64,000 nt of DNA from positions 2,599,461 to 2,663,460 of the forward strand of contig NZ_CP024081.1 in the NCBI RefSeq assembly GCF_003033885.1, in the 5' to 3' direction. The notes under the pieces were generated by a model, which saw only the letters and a list, made by a program, of their open reading frames with translations, was not told where the DNA came from and did no database searches. Positions within the stretch are counted from its first letter, which is position 1, and each line of letters begins with the position of its first letter. This document shows positions 1 through 8,186 of the stretch, in pieces. The DNA comes from Pseudomonas rhizophila. GTDB taxonomy: Bacteria; Pseudomonadota; Gammaproteobacteria; Pseudomonadales; Pseudomonadaceae. Both the position numbers and the translations under genes were made by a program.

Positions 1-278
1 TCTACATAGAACATCCGGTAGCGAAAGCCGTCGCTCGTGCCTGCTTCGCCATCGTGAACTTCGTCCGGGTGCAGGACGATGGTTCCGCCGGGCTGGCTAT
101 GGCGTTTGCTATGGCGGTAGTTGAAGCTCTGAACACCGCAAAGCGTGACGCCGATGGCGTAGGTGTCATGCCGGTGGGTGGTGTAGCCATGGCCACTGAA
201 ATAGGCTTCGATGCGTTCCATTTTCCGCGATTCAGGAGCCCGTACCAGCCAGTCGCGATCACGATTTGATTGAGTCAT
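1..278 (-). CDS. AraC-family transcriptional regulator, N-terminal part (runs off window)
   Basis: The reverse strand is open from an ATG at 278 to the window edge, giving 92 residues that begin MTQSNRDRDWLVRAPES. The reading shows the AraC-type cupin (effector-binding) pattern: a YTTHRHDTYAIG segment near residues 36-47, then QPGG and LHPDEVHDG, matching the usual G...P.E.H ligand-sensing barrel. The C-terminal double HTH domain lies outside the window, so the target and ligand cannot be told. Codon use and frame continuity favour this strand over the overlapping forward ORF. Confident of the family, not of the role. Confidence 0.75.
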   Translation of the reverse strand, partial: MTQSNRDRDWLVRAPESRKMERIEAYFSGHGYTTHRHDTYAIGVTLCGVQSFNYRHSKRHSQPGGTIVLHPDEVHDGEAGTSDGFRYRMFYV

Positions 279-422
279 TTAGACCGGCCTCTCGCTTTTA
301 TCTGCACACGATACCTGTCTGATATGCCTAGGCGCAGGAAAAAGCGAGATCCGGATTCTTCGGAACGCAGAAAGCTGCTCGTTACGCAGGGCGGCTTACT
401 GGTCGTACAGTGCGTCACTGTT

Positions 423-614
423 TCAGATTTCTTTCACGGGTGTCTCACCCTGGGCACTCTTGATCAGCCCGATGACGTGAAGGCAGTCAGCCTTGTTCAC
501 ATAGGATTCGCCGCTGGCGATCGTTTCGTGGTTGCCGGCTCTCAAGCGCCACCGCCATTGGCCTTTTCCAGTGCTCTGGGTGCCTCGGGTCTGCCTGTAG
601 ATCTCAAAATACAT
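423..614 (-). CDS. DUF1508 (YegP-like) small protein
   Basis: This 63-residue protein consists of one DUF1508 repeat. It begins MYFEIYRQTRG, has GQWRWRLRAGNHETIASGES in the middle (aromatic beta strands followed by the I.SGE.Y turn), and ends with the K..C...I..IK helix. YegP of E. coli has two such repeats, so this is a single-repeat member. Function of the family is not established. A GGGAG ribosome-binding site lies 7 bases before the ATG. It is read in the same direction as the AraC gene to its left, 144 bp away, but an operon is not evident. Confidence 0.72.
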   Translation of the reverse strand: MYFEIYRQTRGTQSTGKGQWRWRLRAGNHETIASGESYVNKADCLHVIGLIKSAQGETPVKEI

Positions 615-950
615 CGGTTCGCTCCCTGCGATTAATCATTCAAGACATGCTTTGCACATGTCGCTCCAAGCCTAGCCAAGCTGATAGTTTTGGCTATGGG
701 AAATTCGTTTCCATTCGTTATCAAATATTGCCGATGTGGATTCGGATTTGCTCCGGCGACCCTTTTCAGGAAACAGGTCATCTTGGGGGCGCGGGGCTGG
801 ATAAAGTTCCGGTTTCGTTCTTGCGTTGCCTTGTGCGGTCCTGCTTAATACATTCCGATTCAGACGTTTGTCATTGACGTCCGGTCCGGGGAACCCGGGG
901 GCTGGGAGCCCGATGGGACTGGAAAAACCTATAAGAAAAAGAGCCATCAA
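615..950. other. Intergenic region between DUF1508 gene and gtr operon
   Basis: This 336-bp stretch separates divergently read genes, so it must hold promoters for both sides. An imperfect inverted repeat (GCCAA ... TTGGC) lies at about 673-692, close to the DUF1508 start. TAATAC at about 846-851 could be a -10 element for the glycosyltransferase operon, but no well-spaced -35 was found. The overlapping ORFs here have no recognisable protein pattern, and I see no coding gene. Confidence 0.4.
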
Positions 951-1919
951 GTGACTGAATATCCAGGAGCGGATCTGCAAGGATGTCTAGCGCTTTCGCT
1001 TGTCATTCCAGTTTTCAACGAAGTCCAGTCCATAGATTTGTTTATCGCCAGAGTCGATCGGGTTTTTGCGAACGAGCCGCTGGTGACCCTGGAACTGGTG
1101 TTCGTCAATGACGGCAGTGTCGACGAAACATTGATGCTGTTGCTGGAAAAACAGCGAGCCGACCCGCGCATCCGGATCGTCGACCTGAGCCGCAATTTCG
1201 GCAAGGAAGCGGCGCTGAGTGCCGGTCTGCAAGCGGCTCGTGGCCAGGCGGTGGTGCCGATCGACGTCGACCTGCAGGACCCGCCCGAGGTGATCCTGCA
1301 AATGATCGCCCACTGGCGCAACGGTGCCGAGGTGGTACTGGGCCATCGCATAAACCGTGACTCCGACTCTTGGGCCAAACAGGTTTCCGCCAACGGGTTC
1401 TATCGGCTGCACAATAAAATCGCCGACCACAAGCTACCGGAAAATGTCGGTGATTTTCGGCTGATGGATCGTTGTGTGGTCGATGCGCTGCAGAGCCTGC
1501 CCGAGTCCCGACGCTTCATGAAGGGCTTGTTTGCCTGGGTAGGATTTCGAACCACCGTCGTGGATTACGTCAGGCCCGAGCGTGCGGCCGGTGAAAGCAA
1601 ATTCAACGGCTGGCGCCTGTGGAACTTTGCCCTGGAGGGCATCACCAGTTTCAGCACCGAACCGCTGCGTATCTGGACCTACCTGGGGCTTAGCGTCTCG
1701 CTGGTGTCCTTTTCGTTTGCCGTGTTCATCGTGCTACGGACGCTGATTTCCGGGGTCGATCTGCCAGGCTATGCCTCCCTGATGGTGGCAGTCACGTTCC
1801 TGGGCGGGTTGCAACTGATCGGCATCGGCGTACTGGGTGAATACCTGGGCCGGACCTATATCGAATCCAAACGCCGACCGGTTTTTCTGGTACGGCGCAT
1901 CTATGACGCCAAGGACTGA
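951..1919 (+). CDS. GtrB-type family 2 glycosyltransferase (polyprenyl-phosphate sugar transferase)
   Basis: A 322-residue membrane-anchored GT2 enzyme, expected to load a sugar onto undecaprenyl phosphate on the cytoplasmic side of the inner membrane. Residues about 15-180 form the GT-A domain: LVIPVFNE, the VNDGS.D nucleotide motif, then DVDLQDPPE. Two membrane helices follow near 237-262 and 275-300, with the IGEYLGR-like ending GVLGEYLGRTY.ES.RRP typical of GtrB/ArnC/DPM1-like enzymes. The start is a GTG with a weak AAGAG upstream. It heads a four-gene operon with a methyltransferase, a GtrA flippase-like protein and a DUF6311 membrane protein. The sugar transferred cannot be read from the sequence. 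Confidence 0.9.
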   Translation: MTEYPGADLQGCLALSLVIPVFNEVQSIDLFIARVDRVFANEPLVTLELVFVNDGSVDETLMLLLEKQRADPRIRIVDLSRNFGKEAALSAGLQAARGQAVVPIDVDLQDPPEVILQMIAHWRNGAEVVLGHRINRDSDSWAKQVSANGFYRLHNKIADHKLPENVGDFRLMDRCVVDALQSLPESRRFMKGLFAWVGFRTTVVDYVRPERAAGESKFNGWRLWNFALEGITSFSTEPLRIWTYLGLSVSLVSFSFAVFIVLRTLISGVDLPGYASLMVAVTFLGGLQLIGIGVLGEYLGRTYIESKRRPVFLVRRIYDAKD

Positions 1920-1921
1920 CA

Positions 1922-2629
1922 ATGGATCTCAAGGAAACCGACATCCTGGGGCCTGATATCGGGCAGCATTGGTACTATCGTTCCAAGGCGCGCGCCATGC
2001 TCCACATGCTCAAAGGCACATCGGCCAAAACACTGCTGGATGTGGGGGCCGGATCGGGCTTTTTTTCCCATCACTTGTTGTCCCATACCGAGACGGCCCG
2101 GGCCTGGTGCGTGGACATCAGTTACCCGGCCGACTCCGATGCCAGCACCGCCGGCAAACCCGTCCACTACCGGCGCGCCATCGACGCGCTGGACGCGGAT
2201 CTGGTGTTGTTGATGGATGTGTTGGAACACGTGGGCGATGACATGGGCCTGCTCAAGGCTTATGTCGACAAGGTGCCCTCTGGCACCCGCTTCCTGATCA
2301 CCGTGCCGGCGTTCCAGTTTCTCTGGAGCGGGCATGATGTGTTTTTGGAACACAAACGCCGTTACACCCTCGGGCAACTGGAGGGGGTCGTGGCCCAGGC
2401 GGGTTTGCAGGTGCACAAAAGCGCTTACTATTTCGGCCTGGTGTTTCCGATCGCCGCCGCCGTGCGCCTGTTGCAACGCAACACGTCCGGCGCGCCGGCC
2501 AGCTCGCTCACTCGGCATCATCCGCTGGTCAATGGCGTGTTGAAGTCGCTGTGCAGCCTGGAGCTTGCGTTTATGGGCGCCAATCGCGTGGCCGGCCTGA
2601 CGGTGTTCTGTCTGGCACAAAAACCATGA
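1922..2629 (+). CDS. Class I SAM-dependent methyltransferase
   Basis: A 235-residue methyltransferase. Motif I is LLDVGAGSGFFSHHLL (about residues 38-53), and the acidic DLVLLMDVLEHVGDD segment (about 95-109) is motif IV/post-motif of the UbiE/Methyltransf_11-like group. The middle FLWSGHDVFLEHKRRYTL pattern is typical of methyltransferases encoded beside glycan-building genes. It starts 2 bp after the GtrB stop and its TGA overlaps the ATG of the next gene, so it is co-translated with the Gtr proteins. It probably methylates a sugar or lipid-linked intermediate, which is inference from context. Confidence 0.85.
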   Translation: MDLKETDILGPDIGQHWYYRSKARAMLHMLKGTSAKTLLDVGAGSGFFSHHLLSHTETARAWCVDISYPADSDASTAGKPVHYRRAIDALDADLVLLMDVLEHVGDDMGLLKAYVDKVPSGTRFLITVPAFQFLWSGHDVFLEHKRRYTLGQLEGVVAQAGLQVHKSAYYFGLVFPIAAAVRLLQRNTSGAPASSLTRHHPLVNGVLKSLCSLELAFMGANRVAGLTVFCLAQKP

Positions 2630-3009
2630 TCTGGACGCGGTCGCCGTTGCTGCGACGTGGGCTGCGGTTCGCCATGACGGGCTTGTTCGTGACCGCTGTG
2701 CATGTGTTGGCTGCCGTGTTGTTTGTGCACCTGATCCTGGCCAGCCCGCCGTTGGCCAACGGTTTTGCGTTTGTGGTGGCAACCGTGGTGTCTTACCTGA
2801 TCAACACGCTCTGGAGTTTCTCCAGCCGATTGCATGGCCGCACGCTCGGCCGTTTCGTGGTGGTGTCGATCGGCGGATTCTGGCTGGCGATGCTGGTGGC
2901 CTGGGTGGCGCAGAGCGCGGGCCTGAGTTACCTGGCGGGCATTGCTGCCGTGGCGCTGATCATCCCGGTGTTTACCTTCATCTTGCATAATTTCTGGACG
3001 TATCGATGA
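2626..3009 (+). CDS. GtrA-family membrane protein (putative lipid-sugar flippase)
   Basis: A 127-residue hydrophobic protein with four membrane helices, matching the GtrA family in length and in its ending TFILHNFWTYR (the NF.W.F/YR signature). GtrA proteins are thought to move undecaprenyl-phosphate-linked sugar across the inner membrane. The start chosen is the ATG in the ATGA overlap with the methyltransferase; an upstream in-frame extension lies inside that gene and has no family match. The stop again overlaps the next start (ATGA), which shows tight coupling to the DUF6311 protein. Confidence 0.85.
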   Translation: MIWTRSPLLRRGLRFAMTGLFVTAVHVLAAVLFVHLILASPPLANGFAFVVATVVSYLINTLWSFSSRLHGRTLGRFVVVSIGGFWLAMLVAWVAQSAGLSYLAGIAAVALIIPVFTFILHNFWTYR

Positions 3010-5090
3010 CCGTTCGTGGCGAGCGTTATCTGGTTTCCCTGTTGCCCGTATTGCTGGGCGTGCTGGCGTTTCTGATGGTCATCGGCCCTCGGGTGTTGAA
3101 CCCGACGAATATCGCCTGGCTGGGGGAGGGCGATGCGGCGACTCATTATCTGGGATGGGCGTTTTTTCGTGATTCGCCCTGGACCTTTCCGTTGGGCATG
3201 AACCCTTCCTATGGCTTGGAGTTGGCCAACGGGATCATTTTTTCCGATTCCAACCCGCTGCTGGCGTTCATATTCAAGCCCTTCAATGCTTGGCTTCCCG
3301 AGACGTTCCAGTATTTCGGGCTGTGGCTGCTGGCGTGTTTTGTCCTGCAGGCCTGGTTTGCCTGGAAGCTGGTGGGGCTGCTGACGCCTTCGGTCTGGAT
3401 CAGGTTGTTGGGGGCCGGGTTGTTCGTGTTTTCTCCCCCGATGTTTCTGCGCATGGGAGGGCATCTTTCCTTGTCCGGGCATTTCCTGATCCTGGCGGCG
3501 CTGTACCTGGCGTTGCGGCCCGGTCTGCAAAAGCGACGCCTGGCCTGGGGCGTGCTATTGGGCGCGACGGCGCTGGTGCATGCCTATCTGTTGGCGATGG
3601 TGGCATTGATCTGGCTGGCTGATCTGGCCAGCAACGCCATCAAGGGTCGGTTACCCCGGCGCAATGCCTTGATTGAGCTGGCCGGTCTGTTTCTGCTGGT
3701 CGCATTCTGCTGCTGGCAAGCGGGTTATTTCAGTGTGGGCGGCGGGACCGTGGCGGGTGGTTTTGGCTTGTATCGTCTGAATCTTTTGTCGGTGGTGAAC
3801 CCCAGTGGCTGGTCATACGTATTGCGCGACATGCCCCAAGGACCCGGGGACTACGAGGGTTTCAATTACCTGGGGTTGGGGGTGCTGATGCTGGCCATCT
3901 GCGCCGGCGTGGCACTGCTGCAAGGCAACACCGGCCTGGCGGAGGCCGTGCGTCGCAGACCTCTATTGCTGTTGGCGCTGATCGGGCTGACGCTTTTTTC
4001 ACTGACCAACAAGCTCGGTATTGGCATGCTGGATGTGCATTACTGGTTGCCGAAAACCATCGAGCAGTTGGCGAACGTCTTTCGCGCAGCCGGTAGGATG
4101 TTCTGGCCGGTGTTCTACATTCTCGTGTTTACGCTGATCTTTTTGGTGGTCCGAGGCAATAAGCCACGAGCTGCGGTGTGTCTGCTGGCTGTCGCCCTGG
4201 TGGTGCAGGTTCTGGATACCCGCAGCGGGTGGGCAGGCCTGCGCAAGAGCCGGATGATGCCGACCGCCTCGAGCTGGCCGACGCCCCTGGCCGACCCGTT
4301 TTGGGCCAGCGCGGCAAATCACTACGCCAAGGTCCGGTCGTTGTTGCCGCAGAATCAGCCGGAAAACTGGCTGTTGATCAGCCAATACGCCCAGAACCAT
4401 GGTCTGGAAACCGATAGCGTGTACTTGGGGCGGATGGGCACTCGGGAGATCGAACACGCTCAACGGCACGCTGGCCAAATGCTCGCCACCGGTCAGTATG
4501 AGGCGGATTCCCTCTACATTCTCGACAGCCGCACCGCGCTCGAAGCGATCAAAACCGTTAATCGTCAGACCGATCTGCTGACCCGTCTTGATGGCCTCGT
4601 GGTGCTGGCACCGGGATGGAAGACCTGTACCCAATGCCCACCGATAGCGCAGGAGACGCTGGACGTGCAGGTCAAGCCAGGTGAGCGCCAGGTGTTCAAC
4701 CGAATAAACGCGATGTTGGTCAGCGGCTGGGGGCGCGTCGAAGATTGGGGCACCTGGTCGGAAGGTGCTCAGGCAGAGCTTGTATTGCGTGTACCCCCTG
4801 AGGCCCGCGCCCTCTCGATCGAAGCTGCGGCGTTCGTACAGCCCCTGCATACCAGGCAGAGAATCGAGGTCTCGATCAATGGCGTTGCGGCCCTGTCGAC
4901 GCAACTGACCCGCATGCAGGAGAACACCCTGGAGCTGTCATTGAGCCCGGCCATCCGCGAAGCGATTGCCGCAGATGGGCAGGTGCGTGTGCAGTTTCAT
5001 CTACCCGACGCGGTCAGTCCCAAGGCGCTGGGGTTGGGGAGCGACGAGCGAGTCATGGCGTTGGGGCTGAAGTCTCTGACGGTGAATTAA
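3006..5090 (+). CDS. DUF6311-type multi-pass membrane protein (probable GtrII/GT-C-like glycosyltransferase)
   Basis: A 694-residue inner-membrane protein. About eleven hydrophobic segments fill residues 8-400, and a soluble, probably periplasmic C-terminal half follows. The N-terminal loop LGEGDAATHYLGWAFFRDSPW, followed by NPSYGLELANGIIFSDSNPLLAF, resembles the acidic first periplasmic loop of GT-C enzymes that use lipid-linked sugars. The organisation GtrB-GtrA-third membrane protein mirrors serotype-conversion gtr clusters, where the last gene attaches the sugar to the acceptor. The C-terminal part (about 560-690) looks beta-rich and may bind glycan. Acceptor and sugar are unknown. Confidence 0.8.
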   Translation: MTVRGERYLVSLLPVLLGVLAFLMVIGPRVLNPTNIAWLGEGDAATHYLGWAFFRDSPWTFPLGMNPSYGLELANGIIFSDSNPLLAFIFKPFNAWLPETFQYFGLWLLACFVLQAWFAWKLVGLLTPSVWIRLLGAGLFVFSPPMFLRMGGHLSLSGHFLILAALYLALRPGLQKRRLAWGVLLGATALVHAYLLAMVALIWLADLASNAIKGRLPRRNALIELAGLFLLVAFCCWQAGYFSVGGGTVAGGFGLYRLNLLSVVNPSGWSYVLRDMPQGPGDYEGFNYLGLGVLMLAICAGVALLQGNTGLAEAVRRRPLLLLALIGLTLFSLTNKLGIGMLDVHYWLPKTIEQLANVFRAAGRMFWPVFYILVFTLIFLVVRGNKPRAAVCLLAVALVVQVLDTRSGWAGLRKSRMMPTASSWPTPLADPFWASAANHYAKVRSLLPQNQPENWLLISQYAQNHGLETDSVYLGRMGTREIEHAQRHAGQMLATGQYEADSLYILDSRTALEAIKTVNRQTDLLTRLDGLVVLAPGWKTCTQCPPIAQETLDVQVKPGERQVFNRINAMLVSGWGRVEDWGTWSEGAQAELVLRVPPEARALSIEAAAFVQPLHTRQRIEVSINGVAALSTQLTRMQENTLELSLSPAIREAIAADGQVRVQFHLPDAVSPKALGLGSDERVMALGLKSLTVN

Positions 5091-5137
5091 GCCGGACGTC
5101 TTTATCGTGTGCTTCAAGGTTTTTTGCGCAGCGCCGA

Positions 5138-5254
5138 ATGCACAATTTGAGGCTGTTTTTCGAAACGCTGATACGGCTGGAAGCGTTCATGCGTGAGCGC
5201 GCCGGCGCGCTGCAAATTCCGCTGCGCGAAACAAAACCTGCGTCAGCCAAGTAA
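5138..5254 (+). CDS. Possible 38-residue small ORF
   Basis: ATG at 5138 reads MHNLRLFFETLIRLEAFMRE, then a further 18 residues to TAA at 5252-5254. The peptide is predicted largely helical and has no stop or rare-codon run, but I see no good ribosome-binding site (GCGCCGA only) and do not recognise it. It could equally be the untranslated leader of the following isomerase gene. Kept only as a weak candidate. Confidence 0.18.
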   Translation: MHNLRLFFETLIRLEAFMRERAGALQIPLRETKPASAK

Positions 5255-5317
5255 AGTCGAGGTATGGTTGCGACGGCTGAAACCACATCGTCATATTTTC
5301 GAACAGGAGTCGAACAC

Positions 5318-5683
5318 ATGCCTCACCTGCACATGGAGTACACCGCCAACCTGCCCAAGTTTGACGAGGGTGTCGTACTGTTGCGTCTGAATAATACGCT
5401 GGTGGCCTCCGGTCAGTTCGCTGCCGAGTCGGACATCAAAAGCCGGGCTGTGAAAATCGAGAATTTCCTGGTGGGCACCCTTTTCGAAAAGCGCGGTTTC
5501 GTGCATGTGAAGCTGGCCTTGTTGAGCGGCCGTTCGCCAGAGGTCAAGAAGCAGTTGGCCGAAAAACTGTTGGAGGTAATCCAGGAGGTGGGCGAATGGC
5601 CGGCTGACGTTTCCGTGCAACTGTGCGTGGAAATCCTCGACATCGACCGAGGCCCCTATGCCAAGGCTGTCGTCGGCGCCTGA
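5318..5683 (+). CDS. 5-carboxymethyl-2-hydroxymuconate delta-isomerase family protein
   Basis: A 121-residue member of the CHMI (HpaF-like) tautomerase superfamily. It starts MPHLHMEYTANL, so Pro1 after Met removal is the expected catalytic base, and it carries the F.HV.L.LL.GR pattern near residues 66-77. The true ATG is at 5318, preceded by AGGAG; the longer reading from 5264 would put 18 residues before Pro and abolish the catalytic N-terminus. No other homoprotocatechuate-pathway genes are nearby, so the physiological substrate is uncertain. Confidence 0.85.
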   Translation: MPHLHMEYTANLPKFDEGVVLLRLNNTLVASGQFAAESDIKSRAVKIENFLVGTLFEKRGFVHVKLALLSGRSPEVKKQLAEKLLEVIQEVGEWPADVSVQLCVEILDIDRGPYAKAVVGA

Positions 5684-5718
5684 GGGTCAGGTGCTTCGCG
5701 TCTTGACGATCCGCTCGC

Positions 5719-5748
5719 GCAGCCAGGTGCTATCAGCGGCCTGGCTGC
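5719..5748. terminator. 9-bp inverted repeat between convergent genes
   Basis: GCAGCCAGG and CCTGGCTGC form a perfect 9-bp stem with a 12-base loop. It sits in the 73-bp gap between the convergent isomerase and LysR-like genes, so a shared terminator is likely. There is no strong T-run on either strand, so it would not be a classical intrinsic terminator. Confidence 0.35.
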
Positions 5749-5756
5749 ACGGCGTT

Positions 5757-6092
5757 TCAAGGTGAATCCCGACAAGCCTTCAGGCGCTTGATGGTTTGCC
5801 GGGCGGGATCAACCGTGGCCGCACCGGCATGGCACAGGTTGATACTCTGCAAGATGGCGCGCACATGCTTGTACATGCCCTCGGCTTTATAAGTGGGGCG
5901 CATGCCAGTGCGGGTGTTGATGAACAACTCGTCGTCGAAACAGGTCCGCAGTTTCTTGAGGCAGTAGCTGACCGTTGACTGGCTGACACACAAAGCCTCG
6001 GATACACCGGTGACGCTGCTTTGCTCGTACACAGCGTTAAACACCATGAGGTCTTGCATATCGAGTTTTCTGAGGGAGTTACTGTTCAGCAT
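5757..6092 (-). CDS. Stand-alone LysR-type HTH protein (no effector domain)
   Basis: A 111-residue protein whose residues about 6-95 match the N-terminal winged HTH and linker helix of LysR regulators: LRKLDMQDLMVFNAVYEQSS, VSQSTVSYCLKKLR (recognition helix), then DDELFINTRTGMRPT. It stops about 15 residues after the dimerisation helix, while normal LysR proteins continue for roughly 200 more residues of ligand-binding domain. ATG at 6092 is chosen because the pattern begins just after it and a GAGAGA lies 8 bases upstream; a longer reading from 6284 adds unrelated residues. The coding sequence downstream of the stop does not continue the LysR fold in another frame as far as I can see. It could be a degenerate gene or a true short DNA-binding protein. 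Confidence 0.65.
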   Translation of the reverse strand: MLNSNSLRKLDMQDLMVFNAVYEQSSVTGVSEALCVSQSTVSYCLKKLRTCFDDELFINTRTGMRPTYKAEGMYKHVRAILQSINLCHAGAATVDPARQTIKRLKACRDSP

Positions 6093-6613
6093 CCGTTCTG
6101 TCTCTCTCTGTGCTCCTTGCGCGGATCTTGCGCAAACCAGACCCTTGATCCTAACGGAACGATCGTCCCAGGAGAATGCCAGGCGAGCGGTTTCACGGTC
6201 GCGAGTGGGACAGATAATGTAATGAACACGACGGATCTTCAGCATTCGATTCTCTGGCCGATTGTTTAGCTCGTTGCGATCCAAGCTCCATCAAATCAAG
6301 GTTTAACCGGCTTTGGTGACGTGGGACTCTGCCAAAGTGTGTTTCCTGTGATGTCTTTTATGGACGGTTGGCCCGCAGCAATCCAATACCCTTCATTCGC
6401 CGCAATGGGGCCGGTGGGCAGGTTTATGTCCGGGGTCTCTCCCACGCTGTGTGCGCTGCCCTCTGAACTGGCTTTTTGGGCACTCTGGCATTGTCGCCAC
6501 GCCCGTCCTCCAGATACTTGTATTTCCTGTTGATCCTAAACAGTGTTCGTTGATCGCGAGCACAGGCTGACGGTGCTTTGTCGCCCGTCCGACATGAAAA
6601 TACGAGCGTTCTC
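6093..6613. other. 521-bp divergent intergenic region
   Basis: This region separates the short LysR-like gene and the glutamine-synthetase-like gene, which are divergently read, so both promoters should lie here. Overlapping ORFs on either strand have no recognisable domain. I found no convincing sigma-70 or sigma-54 promoter, REP element or RNA hairpin. The adjacency suggests the LysR-like protein may act here, but no clear T-N11-A operator was picked out. Confidence 0.35.
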
Positions 6614-7996
6614 ATGAGTTCTGCCCACCTCTCTTTTGCCCCCCTGCATCAAGCCCAGGCGTTCCTGGAGCAAAATCCGGATATTGAGCTGTTCGAGCTG
6701 TTTATTCTCGACAGCAACGGTGTGCCTCGGGGCAAACTGCTGCACCGGGATGAGTTGCTGGCGCTTTACGAAAGTGGGCGGCCCTTGCCCAGTACCATTC
6801 TCGGGTTGACCATCAATGGCGACGACGTGGAAAACTCCGGGCTGGTGTGGGATGTTGGCGACATCGATTGCCGGGCTTATCCCATCAGCGGCAGCTTGCA
6901 GCGAATGCCCTGGCGGCTGATCCCCACTGCGGCAGTGCAGATCAGCATGCATCCTCAGGAAGGCATGCCCGCGACCATCGCCGATCCGCGTTATTTGCTC
7001 AGTCAAGTGATCGACGCTTTGCAGGCCGATGGCTATTACCCGGTGATGGCGGCGGAGCTGGAGTTCTATCTGTTGGACGCGCAGCGCGACAGCCAGGGCC
7101 GGCCGCAACCGGCGCGGGACGCTGATGGCGGCCGACCCGGTGCCACGCAGGTCTATGGCTTGCGCGAGCTGGAACAGATCGAACCGTTCCTGGCGGACCT
7201 CTATTCCGCCTGCAAGTCGCAGGGGATCCCGGCCCGAACGGCCATTTCCGAATACGCGCCGGGCCAGGTGGAAATCACCCTCCAACACCGCACCGATGCC
7301 TTGCAGGCCATGGATGAGGCGGTGCGCTACAAACGTCTGGTCAAAGGCGTGGCGCATAAACACGGCATGCAGGCGTGTTTCATGGCCAAGCCGTTCGCGG
7401 AACTGGCGGGTTCGGGCATGCACATGCACGTCAGCCTGGCGGATAGCGAGGGCCATAACCTGTTTGCCAGCGAAGCCGCCGATGGCACGCCGCTGCTGCG
7501 TCATGCGGTGGGCGGGATGCTCGACACGTTGCTCGACTCACTGCTGATGTTCTGTCCGAATGCCAATTCCTATCGGCGCTTCCAGAGCAACAGCTACGCG
7601 CCGCTGGCAGCAACCTGGGGCGTGGACAATCGCACCGTGAGCCTGAGGATACCGGGCGGGCCGGCATTTTCGCGGCATATCGAACATCGTATTTGTGGTG
7701 CCGACGCCAACCCGTACCTGGCCGCCGCAGCGATACTGGCCGGCATCCATCGCGGCATTCGTGAACAGTGCGATCCCGGTGCGCCAGTGGCGGGCAACGG
7801 CTATGCCCAGGCGAGCGAATTGCTGCCCACCGACTGGCTCACCACCTTGCGCACGCTTGAAGCCTCGACCTGGGCCAGGCAAGCCTTCGGCGATGAGTTC
7901 CTCAGGGTGTACCTGGCGGTCAAACGCGCCGAATACCGTCAGTTCATGGGCGAGGTCGGAGAGCAGGACTGGCGTTGGTACATCCATCAGGCTTGA
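6614..7996 (+). CDS. Glutamine synthetase-family protein (probable gamma-glutamylpolyamine synthetase)
   Basis: A 460-residue glutamine-synthetase-fold ligase of the PuuA/PauA branch, which ATP-dependently couples glutamate to putrescine or other amines to start their breakdown. Visible signatures are AAELEFYLLD (metal-binding glutamate, about residue 142), YAPGQVEITLQH, MAKPFAELAGSGMHMHVSL, and NSYRRFQSNSYAP. GPAFSRHIEHRICGADANPYLAAAAILAG follows as a slightly shorter motif block. ATG at 6614 is preferred over a TTG 12 codons upstream because homologues begin near the MSSAHLSFA stretch. No aminotransferase, aldehyde dehydrogenase or gamma-glutamyl hydrolase of the Puu pathway is adjacent, so the amine is unknown. 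Confidence 0.82.
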   Translation: MSSAHLSFAPLHQAQAFLEQNPDIELFELFILDSNGVPRGKLLHRDELLALYESGRPLPSTILGLTINGDDVENSGLVWDVGDIDCRAYPISGSLQRMPWRLIPTAAVQISMHPQEGMPATIADPRYLLSQVIDALQADGYYPVMAAELEFYLLDAQRDSQGRPQPARDADGGRPGATQVYGLRELEQIEPFLADLYSACKSQGIPARTAISEYAPGQVEITLQHRTDALQAMDEAVRYKRLVKGVAHKHGMQACFMAKPFAELAGSGMHMHVSLADSEGHNLFASEAADGTPLLRHAVGGMLDTLLDSLLMFCPNANSYRRFQSNSYAPLAATWGVDNRTVSLRIPGGPAFSRHIEHRICGADANPYLAAAAILAGIHRGIREQCDPGAPVAGNGYAQASELLPTDWLTTLRTLEASTWARQAFGDEFLRVYLAVKRAEYRQFMGEVGEQDWRWYIHQA

Positions 7997-8186
7997 ACCG
8001 AGCGACAATCTGCACGTCGGATCGGACGTGCGGCTTGCTACTTGAAAAATTATTTAATGGCAACTTTTTCACGAAAAATTGATAGTGACCTGCCTAAAGT
8101 TTGTGTTGCCGTAGCACAGTAGTTTTTCAAACTTTCCTGCGGTATTTGCTTTCCATAGCGCAACTTCCAGGAAACTTTAAAACCTC

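Noticed and set aside
672..980. Minus-strand ORF of about 102 codons before the gtr operon
   Set aside because: Although the start looks signal-like (hydrophobic), the ORF overlaps the first gene and the likely promoter, has no ribosome-binding site of note and no known pattern.
6424..6613. A sigma-54 promoter upstream of the glutamine-synthetase-like gene (TGGCATTGTCGCC)
   Set aside because: The GG to GC gap is not 10 bases, so it does not meet the -24/-12 rule.
8008..8186. PmrA box upstream of eptA
   Set aside because: The AT-rich region contains CTTT/ACTTT pieces, but no pair of CTTAA-type half-sites with proper spacing.
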